A stretch of 64,000 bases of DNA from NCBI RefSeq assembly GCF_020618415.1, contig NZ_CP085345.1, positions 2,046,001 to 2,110,000 of the forward strand, written 5' to 3'. This document shows positions 1-7,918 of this stretch, piece after piece. Made by a program: the position numbers and the translations under genes. A model generated the notes under the pieces. The model searched no databases, was not told the origin of the DNA, and was given only the letters and a program-made list of their open reading frames with translations. Position 1 is the first letter of the stretch. Each line of letters begins with the position of its first letter. This stretch comes from Cupriavidus sp. MP-37. Its GTDB lineage: Bacteria > Pseudomonadota > Gammaproteobacteria > Burkholderiales > Burkholderiaceae.

Positions 1-856
1 GCACCTGGCCCAGCAGCATCATCACGGCTTCCTGCACGCCCAGCCCGGCCGGCACGAAGAACGCCACGTGGCGCGCGGCCTGCGTCAGCGACTCGATCGC
101 CAGCGCCTGCCAGAACGGCACCGGATGACCCAGCAGCCACAGCGCCAGCCAGATCTCGAGCGTGCCGCTGAGCAGTCCGGCCAGTTGCCAGCCCAGGGCT
201 TTCGCCAGTTCGCGGTGGCGCCGGTTGAGCGCGCGGATCTGCGCGTCCAGGCGCGCGCCGTCGATCAGCGCGACGACGCGGTGGTCGGCGCCGAACAGCC
301 GGCGCGCCGCGCCTTCCAGCTTTTCGAACAAGCCGGCGTGGCGCAGCGACAGCGCGAACAGCACCGGCACCGGCAGCGACAGCAGCAGGCCGGCCAGGAT
401 GATCCACGCGCCGGCGCGCTGCTGCAGCGCGGCCACCAGCATCAGCACGCCGGCGGCAGCGAACAGGTACTGCGAGAACATCGTCACCATCACTTCCACC
501 ACCACGCTGGCGGTGACCGCGGTGGTGTCGTGGATGCGCAGCCGCGTCAGGCGGATGCCGACCAGCTCGCCGCCGACGCCCACGGTGGGCAGCAGGCGGC
601 CCACCGCCTCGCGCACCGCGGCGACCCACCACAGGAAGCCGACGCCGGCACGTTCGTCGGGATCGGCGGAGGTCAGCAGCACGCGCCAGCCCTGCGCGTC
701 GAGCAGCAGCGGCAGCGCGTGCAGCGGCACCAGCAGCAACAGCGGCCAGCCGCCCCGGGCCATGACCGCTGCGATATCGCTCGCGCCCTGGTGGATCACC
801 AGCGCGGTCAGCGCCAGCAGCCCGAGCAGTCCGGTCAGGTAAGCCAGGCGTTTCAT
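1..856 (-). CDS. hpnL: HpnL-like hopanoid-associated integral membrane protein, 3' part cut by window edge
   Basis: The reading frame starts at an ATG at 856 (MKRLAYLTGLL) and stays open to base 1, so about 285 residues are visible and the C-terminus lies outside. It alternates hydrophobic segments (around residues 2-22, 36-52, 125-150, 155-175 and the last 60) with short charged loops, as in the lysylphosphatidylglycerol-synthase-like/flippase (UPF0104) fold to which HpnL belongs. It begins 9 bases after the hpnK stop and is the last visible gene of the minus-strand hpn unit. Known for the family: association with hopanoid clusters, with a role in hopanoid transport proposed. The specific name rests on this context. 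No strong ribosome site is seen, so translation may be coupled to hpnK. Confidence 0.8.
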   Translation of the reverse strand, partial: MKRLAYLTGLLGLLALTALVIHQGASDIAAVMARGGWPLLLLVPLHALPLLLDAQGWRVLLTSADPDERAGVGFLWWVAAVREAVGRLLPTVGVGGELVGIRLTRLRIHDTTAVTASVVVEVMVTMFSQYLFAAAGVLMLVAALQQRAGAWIILAGLLLSLPVPVLFALSLRHAGLFEKLEGAARRLFGADHRVVALIDGARLDAQIRALNRRHRELAKALGWQLAGLLSGTLEIWLALWLLGHPVPFWQALAIESLTQAARHVAFFVPAGLGVQEAVMMLLGQV

Positions 857-865
857 CGGCAATCG

Positions 866-1717
866 TCAGCAGAGTGTCCTGCTGCCCAGCACATCGGCAA
901 AGCCGCCGCGCCGGTGGGCCGCCTGCTCCAGCGCGGCGCGCACGCGCGGCGACAGCAGCGCGGCCAGTTCGTCGGCGTGGCGGTAGCCGTGCATTGACGC
1001 AGCGATGGCCGCGCCGGACACCACCGCCGGATGCAGGTAGATCTCGCCCACGCCCGCGGGCAGTTGCGCCAGCGCCTGCAGCAGTGCGGCCTCGTCCATC
1101 TGGCCGCTGCGCGCGATGCCGACCACGTAGTCATTGTGCGCAATGCCGGCGCGGTCCAGCCGGCGGCGCAACAACGCCAGCCACGGGCGCAGCAGCCACG
1201 GCGCGCCCGCCTCGCGCGGCAGCCGCATCGCACGCAGCCCGTACTCGCGCCCGATCGACAGGATCAGCGACAGCACGGTCGGATGCAGGTGGAAATGCTT
1301 GTGCGTGTTGACGTGATCCAGCCGCAGGCCGGTGGCGGCGAAAGCCTCGAACTGCGCGCGGATTTCCGCGGCGAGCTGGCGGCGCACCGCCGGCAGAAAG
1401 AAGAAGCGGCAGCCGTCCCGCGCCATGGCCGAGCCGAAGCGGCCGTGCTGATCGACCAGCGCTGGAATGCGCGCGCGCGGCAGCGTGGCCGGCCCGTCGG
1501 CCAGCACCACGTGCAGGCCCACGCACAACGCCGGCAGCCGGCGCGCGCGCGCCACCGCATCCGCCGCCGCCGGCGCGCCCACCATCAGGCTGGCGGCGTT
1601 GAGCACGCCGTCGCGGTGGGCCAGTTCCACCGCTTCGTTGACGGCCGGGTGCAGGCCGAAGTCGTCGGCGGTGACGATCAGCGCGCGTCGCGCCGCCTTG
1701 GAAAGCGCCCGGGCCAG
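866..1717 (-). CDS. hpnK: HpnK, YdjC-like deacetylase of hopanoid side-chain synthesis
   Basis: A YdjC/ChbG-type carbohydrate deacetylase of about 283 residues. The core reads RALIVTADDFGLHPAVNEA near the N-terminus, and NTHKHFHLHP lies mid-protein; the Asp and His residues match the metal site of the family. In Burkholderia, HpnK removes the acetyl group from N-acetylglucosaminyl-bacteriohopanetetrol made by HpnI, before HpnJ acts. No ATG, GTG or TTG lies at the expected N-terminus. The frame is open upstream into hpnJ, and the CTG at 1717, just past the hpnJ stop, is the best placed candidate. The true start is uncertain by several codons. Translation is probably coupled to hpnJ termination. 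Confidence 0.85.
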   Translation of the reverse strand: MARALSKAARRALIVTADDFGLHPAVNEAVELAHRDGVLNAASLMVGAPAAADAVARARRLPALCVGLHVVLADGPATLPRARIPALVDQHGRFGSAMARDGCRFFFLPAVRRQLAAEIRAQFEAFAATGLRLDHVNTHKHFHLHPTVLSLILSIGREYGLRAMRLPREAGAPWLLRPWLALLRRRLDRAGIAHNDYVVGIARSGQMDEAALLQALAQLPAGVGEIYLHPAVVSGAAIAASMHGYRHADELAALLSPRVRAALEQAAHRRGGFADVLGSRTLC

Positions 1718-1719
1718 GA

Positions 1720-3144
1720 TCAGGCCTCGTGCGAGCGCAGGAAGCGGAAGAACTCCACGCCTTCGCGCAGGCGCCGCTTCATCATGTCCCAGCTGCCGAG
1801 CATCTCGCGCACGATTTCCCAGATCTTGCCGGGGCGGAAGTAGAAGCGCTTGTAGAAGGTCTCCACGCCGTGGTAGATGTCCTCCTTCGACAAGTGCGGA
1901 TAGCTGATCGCCGCCAGCTGCACGCCCTGGTCGTTGACCAGGTTGATGACCTTGTTCTCCTCCAGCCAGCCGTTCTCCACCGCCTGCCGGTACAGCGTGG
2001 TGCCGGGGTAGGGCGCCGCCAGCGAGACCTGGATGGTGTGCGGGTTGATTTCCTTGGCGTACTCGATGGTCTTCTCGATGGTCTCGCGGGTCTCGCCCGG
2101 CAGGCCCAGGATGAAGGTGCCGTGGATCTGGATGCCGAGCTTGCGGCAGTCTTCGGTGAAGCGGCGCGCGATGTCGGTGCGCAGGCCCTTCTTGATGTTC
2201 AGCAGGATCTGGTCGTCGCCGGACTCGTAGCCCACCAGCAGCAGGCGCAGCCCGTTGTCCTTCATGATCTTGAGCGTGCTGTACGGCACGTTGGCCTTGG
2301 CGTTGCACGACCATGTCACGCCGAGCTGGCCGAGCCCGCGCGCAATCTCTTCCACGCGCGGCTTGAAGTCGGTGAAGGTGTCGTCGTCGAACATGATCTC
2401 CTTGACCTCGGGCATGTTCTCCTTGATCCATTTCACCTCGGCAATCACGCTTGCGGCCGAGCGCGTGCGGTAGCGGTGGCCGCCCACGGTCTGCGGCCAC
2501 AGGCAGAAGGTGCAGCGCGAGCGGCAGCCGCGGCCGGTGTAGATCGACACGTAGGGATGCTTCAGGTAGCCGATGAAGTAGTTCTCGATCTTGAGGTCGC
2601 GCTGGTAGACCGGCGCCACGAACGGCAGCGCGTCCATGTCTTCGATCATGGGGCGCTGGCCGTTGTGTTCGAGCGAGCCGTCCGGCAGGCGATAGCTGAG
2701 CCCCAGGATGTCCCTGAGCGGCTTGCCCGCGGCCACGTCCTGGCAGGTGTAATCGAATTCCTCGCGGCAGACGAAGTCGATGGCGTCGCTGGCGCCCAGC
2801 GTGCCGCCGGGATCGACCGCGGGCTTGGCGCCGACCATGCCGATCATCACGTCAGGGTGGCGCCGCTTCAGTTCCTCGGCGAATTTGGCATCGGTGGGAA
2901 AGGACGGCGTGCTGGTGTGGATGATCACCAGTTCATAATCCGCGGCGATCTCCAGCGTCTGCTGCACGGTCAGGCCATCGGCCGGGGCATCGAGCACGCG
3001 GCTGCCTGGCACCAGCGCGGCGGGCTGCGCCAGCCAGGTGGGGTACCAGAACGACTTGATCTCGCGCTTGGCCTGGTAGCGCGAACCCGCGCCGCCGTCG
3101 AAGCCGTCGAAGGACGGGGCCTGCAGGAACAGGGTTTTTTTCAT
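1720..3144 (-). CDS. hpnJ: HpnJ, B12-binding radical SAM enzyme (hopanoid cyclitol ether synthesis)
   Basis: 474 residues from the ATG at 3144 (MKKTLFLQAPSFDGF). A longer frame exists upstream but reads through a repeat element, so this start is preferred. The N-terminal half resembles a cobalamin-binding domain, and the radical SAM cluster motif RGCRSRCTFC is at about residues 206-214 (Cys207, 211, 214). Known: HpnJ converts the glucosaminyl side chain of bacteriohopanetetrol into the cyclitol ether after HpnI and HpnK. Its ATG overlaps the hpnI stop as ATGA, a classic coupling arrangement. The hpnK frame runs on directly from its TGA. Confidence 0.93.
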   Translation of the reverse strand: MKKTLFLQAPSFDGFDGGAGSRYQAKREIKSFWYPTWLAQPAALVPGSRVLDAPADGLTVQQTLEIAADYELVIIHTSTPSFPTDAKFAEELKRRHPDVMIGMVGAKPAVDPGGTLGASDAIDFVCREEFDYTCQDVAAGKPLRDILGLSYRLPDGSLEHNGQRPMIEDMDALPFVAPVYQRDLKIENYFIGYLKHPYVSIYTGRGCRSRCTFCLWPQTVGGHRYRTRSAASVIAEVKWIKENMPEVKEIMFDDDTFTDFKPRVEEIARGLGQLGVTWSCNAKANVPYSTLKIMKDNGLRLLLVGYESGDDQILLNIKKGLRTDIARRFTEDCRKLGIQIHGTFILGLPGETRETIEKTIEYAKEINPHTIQVSLAAPYPGTTLYRQAVENGWLEENKVINLVNDQGVQLAAISYPHLSKEDIYHGVETFYKRFYFRPGKIWEIVREMLGSWDMMKRRLREGVEFFRFLRSHEA

Positions 3145-4493
3145 AGCGGCCTCTTGGAAGGGGTGCCGGTGAAGGGTTGGTGCTGGGGTGGGGACTTCGT
3201 GGATACGCCGGCCCTCACCCCCTGCCCCTCTCCCGCAGGCGGGAGAGGGGAGCAAACCGTTGGCGCGCTAAGGGGAGCCGCACTGGCACGTGCCCCCGCA
3301 TCACCGTTTCTCGAATGAAGCGATCGCGGTTCCGTGGCCGCTGGTTTTCTCCCCTCTCCCGCTTGCGGGAGAGGGGCGGGGGTGAGGGCGGGCGCTTGCC
3401 CGGAGTGCTGCCCACTGCGTACCGACAATACCTGGTCGCGCCACTGCACATGCCTGCCTTTCAGCGCAACCGCCCATCCAGCCATCAGCAGCGCATCGCG
3501 CAGCGGTGCACGCAGTGCGGCGGCGATGCTGCCCGCCAGCATGCTGCGCGCCACAGCGCCGGTTGCGGCCACGGCGAAGACCAGCGGCAGAGGCGCCAGC
3601 AGCGCGCCCAGCGTCAGCACCGGCCAGGTGAACGTGATGAAGGCCAGGACAAAGCCAGCCGGATTTAGCGAGCGGATCGTCCGCAGCCAACGCAACTCAT
3701 GCCGCCACAGGTCGGCGAAGCGGTTTTCAGTGACATCGGTCGTCACCACCACCTCCGACAGCACCGTTCGCAATCCCTGCCGCCGCGTCAGCTCACCCAG
3801 CCAGAAGTCATCCGCCAGCCGGTCCCGCAACGCCTCGAATCCGCCGCTGGCCGCCAGCGCGTCGCGGCGCAGCGCGATGGTCGCGCCGAAGGCAAAGCGC
3901 CGCGAGCCGCCCGCGTGGGCGATGCGCACCGCCGGCGCGAACCAGTCGTCGATGAACTGCGCGCCGAGGCGCGACCAGAAGCCGCCGATGGCATGCCCGC
4001 GGTACAGGCAGGTCACCACGCCGACGCTGGCCTGCGCCAGCGGCGCCGTCACCCGCGCCAGGTAGTCCGGCGCTACCGCGACGTCGCTGTCGGCGATGAC
4101 CAGCGCATCGTGCCTGGCCGCGCCGGACAGGTTGATCAGGTTGCTGATCTTGAGGTTGCTGCCGTGCACCCGCGGGTCGATCACCAGTGCGATGTCGCAG
4201 GCCGGGAAGTCGCGCCGCAGCCGTTCCACCACCGCGATGGCGGGATCGTCCGCGGCGCGCACGCCGAATACCAGCTGGAAGCACGGATGCCGCTGCCGGC
4301 AGAAGGTTGCCAGGTTGGCATAGAGCCGGGGTTCTGCGCCGCACAGCGGCTTGAGCACGCTGACCGGCGTGGCGGCCATGGCGCCGCGTGGCGCGGGCTT
4401 GCGTCGCGACAGCCAGGCCGCCGCCAGTGCATAGCCAGCCGCCGCGCACACCAGCGCTGCGCCTGGCAGGATGCTGGCAAGTCCGGCGGCCAT
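3141..4493 (-). CDS. hpnI: HpnI, hopanoid glycosyltransferase with repeat-encoded C-terminal tail
   Basis: 450 residues from the ATG at 4493. A membrane segment is at residues 5-27, followed by a GT2-type catalytic domain with DSD (135-137), an acidic pair in RLADDFWLGE (about 225-234) and HELRWLR (265-271), then hydrophobic segments around 279-345. HpnI adds N-acetylglucosamine to bacteriohopanetetrol. The recognisable domain ends near residue 360. The remaining 85 or so residues (PALTPAPLPQAGEG and similar) are translation of two inverted repeat copies, so the tail is probably acquired and not catalytic. The stop overlaps the hpnJ start by ATGA. The gene starts 10 bases after the hpnH stop. 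Confidence 0.9.
   Translation of the reverse strand: MAAGLASILPGAALVCAAAGYALAAAWLSRRKPAPRGAMAATPVSVLKPLCGAEPRLYANLATFCRQRHPCFQLVFGVRAADDPAIAVVERLRRDFPACDIALVIDPRVHGSNLKISNLINLSGAARHDALVIADSDVAVAPDYLARVTAPLAQASVGVVTCLYRGHAIGGFWSRLGAQFIDDWFAPAVRIAHAGGSRRFAFGATIALRRDALAASGGFEALRDRLADDFWLGELTRRQGLRTVLSEVVVTTDVTENRFADLWRHELRWLRTIRSLNPAGFVLAFITFTWPVLTLGALLAPLPLVFAVAATGAVARSMLAGSIAAALRAPLRDALLMAGWAVALKGRHVQWRDQVLSVRSGQHSGQAPALTPAPLPQAGEGRKPAATEPRSLHSRNGDAGARASAAPLSAPTVCSPLPPAGEGQGVRAGVSTKSPPQHQPFTGTPSKRPL
3210..3390. repeat. Inverted pair of palindromic repeats inside the hpnI 3' coding region
   Basis: Two copies, 3210-3258 and 3343-3390, face each other in opposite orientation. Each has a hairpin core CCCTCTCCCGC-NN-GCGGGAGAGGG, flanked on one side by CCCTCACCCC and on the other by GAGCAAACC. 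The same unit occurs at 40262-40421, 44799-44932 and 60213-60346. Unlike the other pairs, this one lies within an open reading frame (hpnI codons about 368-428). It looks like a REP/BIME-type dispersed element. Confidence 0.9.
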
Positions 4494-4503
4494 GGCAATG
4501 GCT

Positions 4504-5676
4504 TCAGTGCGTGGCGGCGCCGGCAGGCGCCTCGGCCGCCCGTGGCTGCCGGGCGGACGGCCGGGCGCGCTGGATTTCCTCGAGCTTGATCTCGACGTGG
4601 CGCGAGAACACGTATTCGGCCGGCCGCTGCCGGTCCAGCGCAATGTCCGGCGCCATCGGGCCGCTGGTGCGCACGCCGCGCAGGCTGACGCCGAGCGCCT
4701 TGAGCGGATGCGCGAAGGTGTCGGCCACGGCGGTGGCTTCGTAGCCGCTGTGCACCATGCAGTCGGCGCATTTCTCGTAATTGCCGGTGCCGTAGGCGTC
4801 CCAGTCGGTCTCTTCCATCAGTTCGCGGAAGGTCGCGGCATAGCCTTCGCCCACCAGGTAGCACGGGCGCTGCCAGCCGAACACCGTGCGCGCCGGATTG
4901 CCCCACGGCGTGCAGTGGTAGGTTTGGTTGCCGGCGAGGAAGTCCAGGAACAGCGTCGACTGGCTGAATGCCCAGTTCTTGCCGGCACGGCCGCGGCTGA
5001 GGATGTCGCGGAACAGCTGGCGGGTCTTGCCGCGGTTCAGGAAGTGCTGCTGGTCCGGCGCGCGCTCATACGCGTAGCCGGGCGACACGGTGATGCCATC
5101 GACGCCCAGCGCCTTGACCGAGTCGAAGAACCTGGCCACGCGCTCGGGCTGCGCGTCGTTGAACAGCGTGCAATTGATATTGACGCGGAAGCCGCGCGCC
5201 TTGGCCGCGCGGATCGCCTCGACGCAGCGGTCGTACACGCCTTGCTGGCACACCGAGCGGTCATGCATCTCGCGATCGCCGTCCAGGTGCACCGACCAGA
5301 TGAAATACGGGCTGGGCTGGTACTGGTCCAGCTTCTTTTCCATCAGCAGCGCATTGGTGCACAGGTAGACAAACTTGCGCCGCTGGATGATGCCTTGCAC
5401 GATCTGCGGCATGTCCTTGTGCAGCAGCGGCTCGCCGCCGGCAATCGAAACCACCGGGGCGCCGCACTCGTCCACCGCATCGAGGCATTGCTGCACCGAC
5501 AAGCGCTGGTTCAGGATGGGGTCGGGGTAGTCGATCTTGCCGCAGCCCGAGCACGCCAGGTTGCAGCGGAACAGCGGTTCCAGCATCAGCGCAAGCGGAT
5601 AGCGTTTCTGCCGCGACAGGTGCTTGCCGACGATATAGGCGCCCACGCGGGCAACCTGCAGGAGCGGAATGGCCAC
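4504..5676 (-). CDS. hpnH: HpnH, adenosylhopane-forming radical SAM protein
   Basis: 390 residues from a GTG at 5676, preceded by AGAGGAAG at good spacing; the frame is open further upstream but overlaps ispH. The radical SAM motif is RCNLACSGC (Cys38, 42, 45), followed by SIAGGEPLLH, the glycine-rich GGE SAM-binding motif. Known: HpnH joins a 5'-deoxyadenosyl group to diploptene to give adenosylhopane, the first step of C35 hopanoid side-chain synthesis. It follows ispH by 20 bases and precedes hpnI, so it is part of the same transcript. hpnG and the squalene-hopene cyclase are not in the window. Confidence 0.95.
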   Translation of the reverse strand: MAIPLLQVARVGAYIVGKHLSRQKRYPLALMLEPLFRCNLACSGCGKIDYPDPILNQRLSVQQCLDAVDECGAPVVSIAGGEPLLHKDMPQIVQGIIQRRKFVYLCTNALLMEKKLDQYQPSPYFIWSVHLDGDREMHDRSVCQQGVYDRCVEAIRAAKARGFRVNINCTLFNDAQPERVARFFDSVKALGVDGITVSPGYAYERAPDQQHFLNRGKTRQLFRDILSRGRAGKNWAFSQSTLFLDFLAGNQTYHCTPWGNPARTVFGWQRPCYLVGEGYAATFRELMEETDWDAYGTGNYEKCADCMVHSGYEATAVADTFAHPLKALGVSLRGVRTSGPMAPDIALDRQRPAEYVFSRHVEIKLEEIQRARPSARQPRAAEAPAGAATH

Positions 5677-5696
5677 GACAGCTTCCTCTGGTTGGT

Positions 5697-6656
5697 TCAG
5701 CCTGCAATGTTCTCGTTGGCGGGGGCCGCCTTCACGTCGGCCAGTTCGGCGGGCAGCCGGAATTCGGCATGCTCTTCGCGCCCGGCCATGGTGCTGACCT
5801 CGACCGGGCCGAGCCGGCGCAGCGCCGCGATCACGTCTTCGACCATGGCTTCGGGGGCCGAGGCGCCCGCGGTGATGCCGACCACGTTGGCGTCGCGCAC
5901 CCAGGCCGGGTCCAGCTCGCTGCCTTCGGCGATCAGGTAGCTGGGCACGCCGCTTTCGGTGCCGATCTCGCGCAGGCGGTTGGAGTTCGAACTGTTGGTC
6001 GCGCCGATCACCAGGATTACGTCGGCCAGCTTGCACAGGTCGCGCACCGCGCTCTGGCGGTTCTGCGTGGCGTAGCAGATGTCGCGCGTATCGGGGCCGA
6101 CCAGGTTGCTGAAGCGCCGTCCGAGCGCGGCGATGATGTTGCGGGTGTCGTCCACGCTCAGCGTGGTCTGGGTGACGTAGGCGACCGGGGTGTCGTCGGG
6201 CAGGTCGAGCTTGCCGACGTCGGCCTCGTTCTGCACCAGGATCACCTTGCCGGGAATCTGGCCCATGGTGCCTTCGACCTCGGGGTGGCCGGCATGGCCG
6301 ATCAGGATCACGGTGCGGCCGCTGGCGGCGTACTGGCGGCCCTGGGTGTGGACCTTGATCACCAGCGGACAGGTGGCGTCAATGGCATGTAGCTGACGCT
6401 GGCGGGCATCGTCGACGACTTCGCGCGACACCCCGTGCGCGCTGAAGATCGTCACCGCGCCGGCCGGCACTTCGTCCAGTTCTTCGACGAAACGCGCGCC
6501 CTTGTCCTTCAGTCCCTGTACGACGTGCTTGTTATGCACGATCTCATGCCGCACGAACACCGGCGCGCCGTGCTTCACGAGGGCGCGGTCGACGATCTCG
6601 ATCGCGCGCACCACGCCGGCACAGAAGCCCCGGGGCTGAGCAAGAATCACCTGCAT
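5697..6656 (-). CDS. ispH: 4-hydroxy-3-methylbut-2-enyl diphosphate reductase (IspH/LytB)
   Basis: 319 residues, the usual family length. The three iron-sulfur cysteines are at Cys12 ([12 protein letters not shown]), Cys96 ([12 protein letters not shown]) and Cys194 ([10 protein letters not shown]). [10 protein letters not shown] (His124, Glu126) and [11 protein letters not shown] carry the known substrate-binding residues. The enzyme makes IPP and DMAPP in the last step of the MEP pathway. It heads the minus-strand hpn unit, so isoprenoid precursor supply is tied to hopanoid synthesis. A second ispH elsewhere in the genome is common in this order and is likely here, but cannot be seen. Confidence 0.96.
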   Translation of the reverse strand: MQVILAQPRGFCAGVVRAIEIVDRALVKHGAPVFVRHEIVHNKHVVQGLKDKGARFVEELDEVPAGAVTIFSAHGVSREVVDDARQRQLHAIDATCPLVIKVHTQGRQYAASGRTVILIGHAGHPEVEGTMGQIPGKVILVQNEADVGKLDLPDDTPVAYVTQTTLSVDDTRNIIAALGRRFSNLVGPDTRDICYATQNRQSAVRDLCKLADVILVIGATNSSNSNRLREIGTESGVPSYLIAEGSELDPAWVRDANVVGITAGASAPEAMVEDVIAALRRLGPVEVSTMAGREEHAEFRLPAELADVKAAPANENIAG

Positions 6657-6716
6657 GGAGTAGGCCCCCGACCCTTTTGCTACGGGTTTCAGTGTTTGGG
6701 ATCGCGCAACGGAAAA

Positions 6717-6749
6717 CGATGCCCGGGCGATGCCCGAGCGATGCCCGGT
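6717..6749. repeat. Three tandem 11-bp repeats in the ispH/hpnA divergent promoter region
   Basis: CGATGCCCGGG, CGATGCCCGAG and CGATGCCCGGT follow one another without gaps, about 60 bases upstream of the ispH start and 150 upstream of hpnA. A period of 11 bp places each unit on nearly the same helix face. The rest of the 241-bp intergenic region holds an AT-rich TACTATATA segment near 6806-6814, a possible -10 for hpnA. The role as regulator sites is inference. Confidence 0.6.
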
Positions 6750-6897
6750 ATCGAGCCAGACCCACCGGAGATCCGCCGCGGATCACATTTTCCTCGCACG
6801 GTGGTTACTATATACCCGACACGCCGGCTTTGTCTGGCGCCGCCATGACCGGCGCGGGGCCGGCCCTGCCGATGCCGCCTTACGGGGAAACGGGCTG

Positions 6898-7905
6898 ATG
6901 ACCAAAAACGATGACGTGCTGGTGACGGGGGCAGCGGGTTTCCTGGGATCGGCGGTGGCGCGCCAGGCGCTGGCGCGCGGCTGGCGCGTGCGCGTGCTGG
7001 TGCGCCCGCAAAGCCCGCGCACCAATCTGGCCGGGCTGCCGGTGACCGTGGCGCAGGGCGACATGCGCGATGCCGCCGCGGTGGCCGCGGCGCTGCAGGG
7101 CGTGCGCTACCTGTTCCACGTGGCCGCCGACTACCGGCTGTGGGCGCGCGACCCGGAAGACATCGTGCGCACCAACGTCGACGGCACCCTGGCGGTGATG
7201 GAAGCCGCGCAGCGGGCCGGCGTCGAGCGCGTGGTCTATACCAGCAGCGTGGCGACGCTGCGCGTCGCCGGCGCGCAGGCACCGGTGGACGAGACCGCGG
7301 CGCTGCGCCCGCATGAAGCCATCGGCGCGTACAAGCGCAGCAAGGTGCTGGCCGAGCGCGTGGTCGAGCAACGGGTGGCCGACCATGGCCTGCCAGCGGT
7401 CATCGTCAACCCGTCGACCCCGATCGGACCGCGCGACGTGCGGCCGACGCCGACCGGCCGCATCATCGTCGAGGCCGCCACCGGCAAGATCCCGGCCTTC
7501 GTCGATACCGGGCTGAACCTGGCCCACGTCGACGACGTCGCCAACGGGCATTTGCTCGCGCTGGAGCGCGGCCGCACCGGCGAGCGCTACATCCTGGGCG
7601 GCCAGGACGTGATGCTGCAGCAGATGCTGCGCGACATCGCCCAGCTGTGCGGCCGGCGCGCGCCGACGCTGCAGCTGCCGCGCTGGCCGCTGTATCCGCT
7701 GGCCTACGGCGCGGAAGCGGCGGCGCGGCTGACCGGCAAGGAGCCGTTCCTGACTGTCGATGGACTCAATATGTCCCGCTACCGGATGTTCTTTACTTCA
7801 GACAAGGCGCGCAAGGAACTGGGGTATCAGCCGCGTCCGTACCAGGAGGGGCTGCGCGACGCGCTGGCATGGTTCCGCGCGCACGGATACCTGGGCAACT
7901 CGTGA
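6898..7905 (+). CDS. hpnA: HpnA, hopanoid-associated NAD-dependent sugar epimerase
   Basis: 335 residues from the ATG at 6898. The extended SDR fold shows the nucleotide loop VTGAAGFLG at residues 8-16, the catalytic YKRSK (Tyr145, Lys149) and Ser116/117 in YTSSVAT. HpnA proteins are found in hopanoid loci; their reaction is not settled, with a role in processing the nucleotide-sugar or side chain usually assumed. It is divergent from the ispH-hpnHIJKL unit and ends 13 bases from the converging hpnB gene. The upstream GGGGAAA is only a weak ribosome site. An in-frame ATG at 6730 is less likely because its extra N-terminus matches nothing expected. Confidence 0.93.
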   Translation: MTKNDDVLVTGAAGFLGSAVARQALARGWRVRVLVRPQSPRTNLAGLPVTVAQGDMRDAAAVAAALQGVRYLFHVAADYRLWARDPEDIVRTNVDGTLAVMEAAQRAGVERVVYTSSVATLRVAGAQAPVDETAALRPHEAIGAYKRSKVLAERVVEQRVADHGLPAVIVNPSTPIGPRDVRPTPTGRIIVEAATGKIPAFVDTGLNLAHVDDVANGHLLALERGRTGERYILGGQDVMLQQMLRDIAQLCGRRAPTLQLPRWPLYPLAYGAEAAARLTGKEPFLTVDGLNMSRYRMFFTSDKARKELGYQPRPYQEGLRDALAWFRAHGYLGNS

Positions 7906-7918
7906 GCCCCTGGCGCGC

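Noticed and set aside
866..2500. 544-codon frame that would make HpnK much longer
   Set aside because: The first 260 codons lie inside hpnJ in another frame and show no family similarity; only the last 283 or so match HpnK.
1729..3318. Long plus-strand open frame opposite hpnJ (529 codons)
   Set aside because: It is antisense to a gene with clear radical SAM motifs, has no recognisable sequence and is the usual GC-rich shadow frame. The same applies to the large frames at 7760-9118, 22280-24451, 33076-34842, 37511-39058 and 40895-43510.
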